This document shows, piece after piece, positions 63,826 through 64,000 of a stretch of 64,000 bases of DNA (positions are counted from its first letter, which is position 1; each line of letters opens with the position of its first letter). Under the pieces are notes generated by a model. The model was not told where the DNA came from. It did not search any database and saw nothing but the letters and a program-made list of their open reading frames with translations. A program made the translations under genes and the position numbers. This DNA comes from Dechloromonas sp. TW-R-39-2 (GTDB lineage: Bacteria > Pseudomonadota > Gammaproteobacteria > Burkholderiales > Rhodocyclaceae), in assembly GCF_016864195.1 (NCBI RefSeq), contig NZ_CP045202.1:2945001-3009000 (forward strand). The letters run 5' to 3'.

Positions 63826-64000
63826 TCAGCCGATGAGCGCTTGCCGGAGCGTTGGCCCGTTGATGATGCGCGAGAGCTTGTCGGCATACATCGGATCGGT
63901 GGCATAACCTGCCTGTTGCATACGACGAGCAAACTCCGTGCCATCCTGCGAGCCAATCACTGCTCCGTAGCGCGGGTTGTTGCGCAGCAAACTGGCGTAA
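63826..64000 (-). CDS. flgJ: Flagellar rod-associated muramidase FlgJ (C-terminal end only)
   Basis: Minus-strand frame entering at the right edge and stopping with TGA at 63826-63828. It reads YASLLRNNPRYGAVIGSQDG, then TEFARRMQQAGYATDPMYADKLSRIING and ends QALIG. This is the C-terminal part of the glucosaminidase/muramidase domain of FlgJ. About 57 codons of a protein usually 300-330 long. Position before flgK agrees. Confidence 0.88.
   Translation of the reverse strand, partial: YASLLRNNPRYGAVIGSQDGTEFARRMQQAGYATDPMYADKLSRIINGPTLRQALIG

Overview
The window looks like betaproteobacterial chromosome, most like Rhodocyclales (Dechloromonas/Azonexus type). I infer this from protein flavour, codon use and the flagellar gene order, not from a database match. 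There are two very different halves, with a tRNA-like gene at about 25.72-25.79 kb as the probable junction.

Left half (1-25.7 kb): accessory DNA, probably the right end of a genomic island or integrative element. It opens with a heavy-metal block. On the minus strand are czcI-czcC-czcB-czcA (czcA runs off the left edge) and a small periplasmic protein; divergent from these is a czcR/czcS-type two-component pair. Next comes the most unusual locus of the window: a cobalamin riboswitch followed by an outer-membrane porin-like protein, a secreted YVTN beta-propeller, a short adaptor-like protein and a complete second heavy-metal RND pump, with no TolC-type channel. It is followed by a CadA/ZntA-type P-ATPase that shares a divergent MerR-type promoter region with ynfA and a cadR-like regulator. 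From 19.0 to 25.3 kb lie mobile-element backbone genes: a two-part outer-membrane protein, two small proteins, an XRE repressor with twin operators, a Cys-rich recombination-associated protein, a YqaJ/lambda-type exonuclease, a DUF932 protein and a zinc-ribbon/glycine-zipper protein. The segment ends in a 460-bp non-coding stretch with nested inverted repeats, beside an atypical tRNA-Thr(UGU) that has its own terminator.

Right half (25.8-64 kb): core chromosome devoted to motility. It starts with a diguanylate cyclase and a surface-glycan/flagellin-glycosylation block. This block holds a GT2 enzyme, CmcI-, TylF- and FkbM-type methyltransferase-like proteins, an SDR reductase, an RmlC-type epimerase, CDP-glucose 4,6-dehydratase, glucose-1-phosphate cytidylyltransferase, and two TPR-GT41 (SPINDLY/OGT-like) glycosyltransferases that end immediately upstream of flagellin. 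Then follow fliC1-flaG-fliD-fliC2-fliS-fliT, a FliK-like protein, a FlhB C-terminal homologue (flhX) and ycgR. On the opposite strand are fliE and the sigma54 regulators flrC/flrB, followed by the long fliFGHIJKLMNOPQR operon. The window closes with flgJ(partial)-flgK-flgL and a lipoprotein on the minus strand.

How it works together: the left half handles Zn/Cd/Co-type metals at the inner membrane, periplasm and outer membrane, with three regulatory layers (two-component, MerR, B12 riboswitch). The right half builds and regulates the flagellum. Recognisable sigma54 (fliC2, fliE) and sigma28 (fliC1, fliS, flgK) promoters fit a FlrBC-FliA hierarchy, and c-di-GMP enzymes/effectors (GGDEF protein, YcgR) sit at its edges. 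No IS element, CRISPR array or rRNA was seen.
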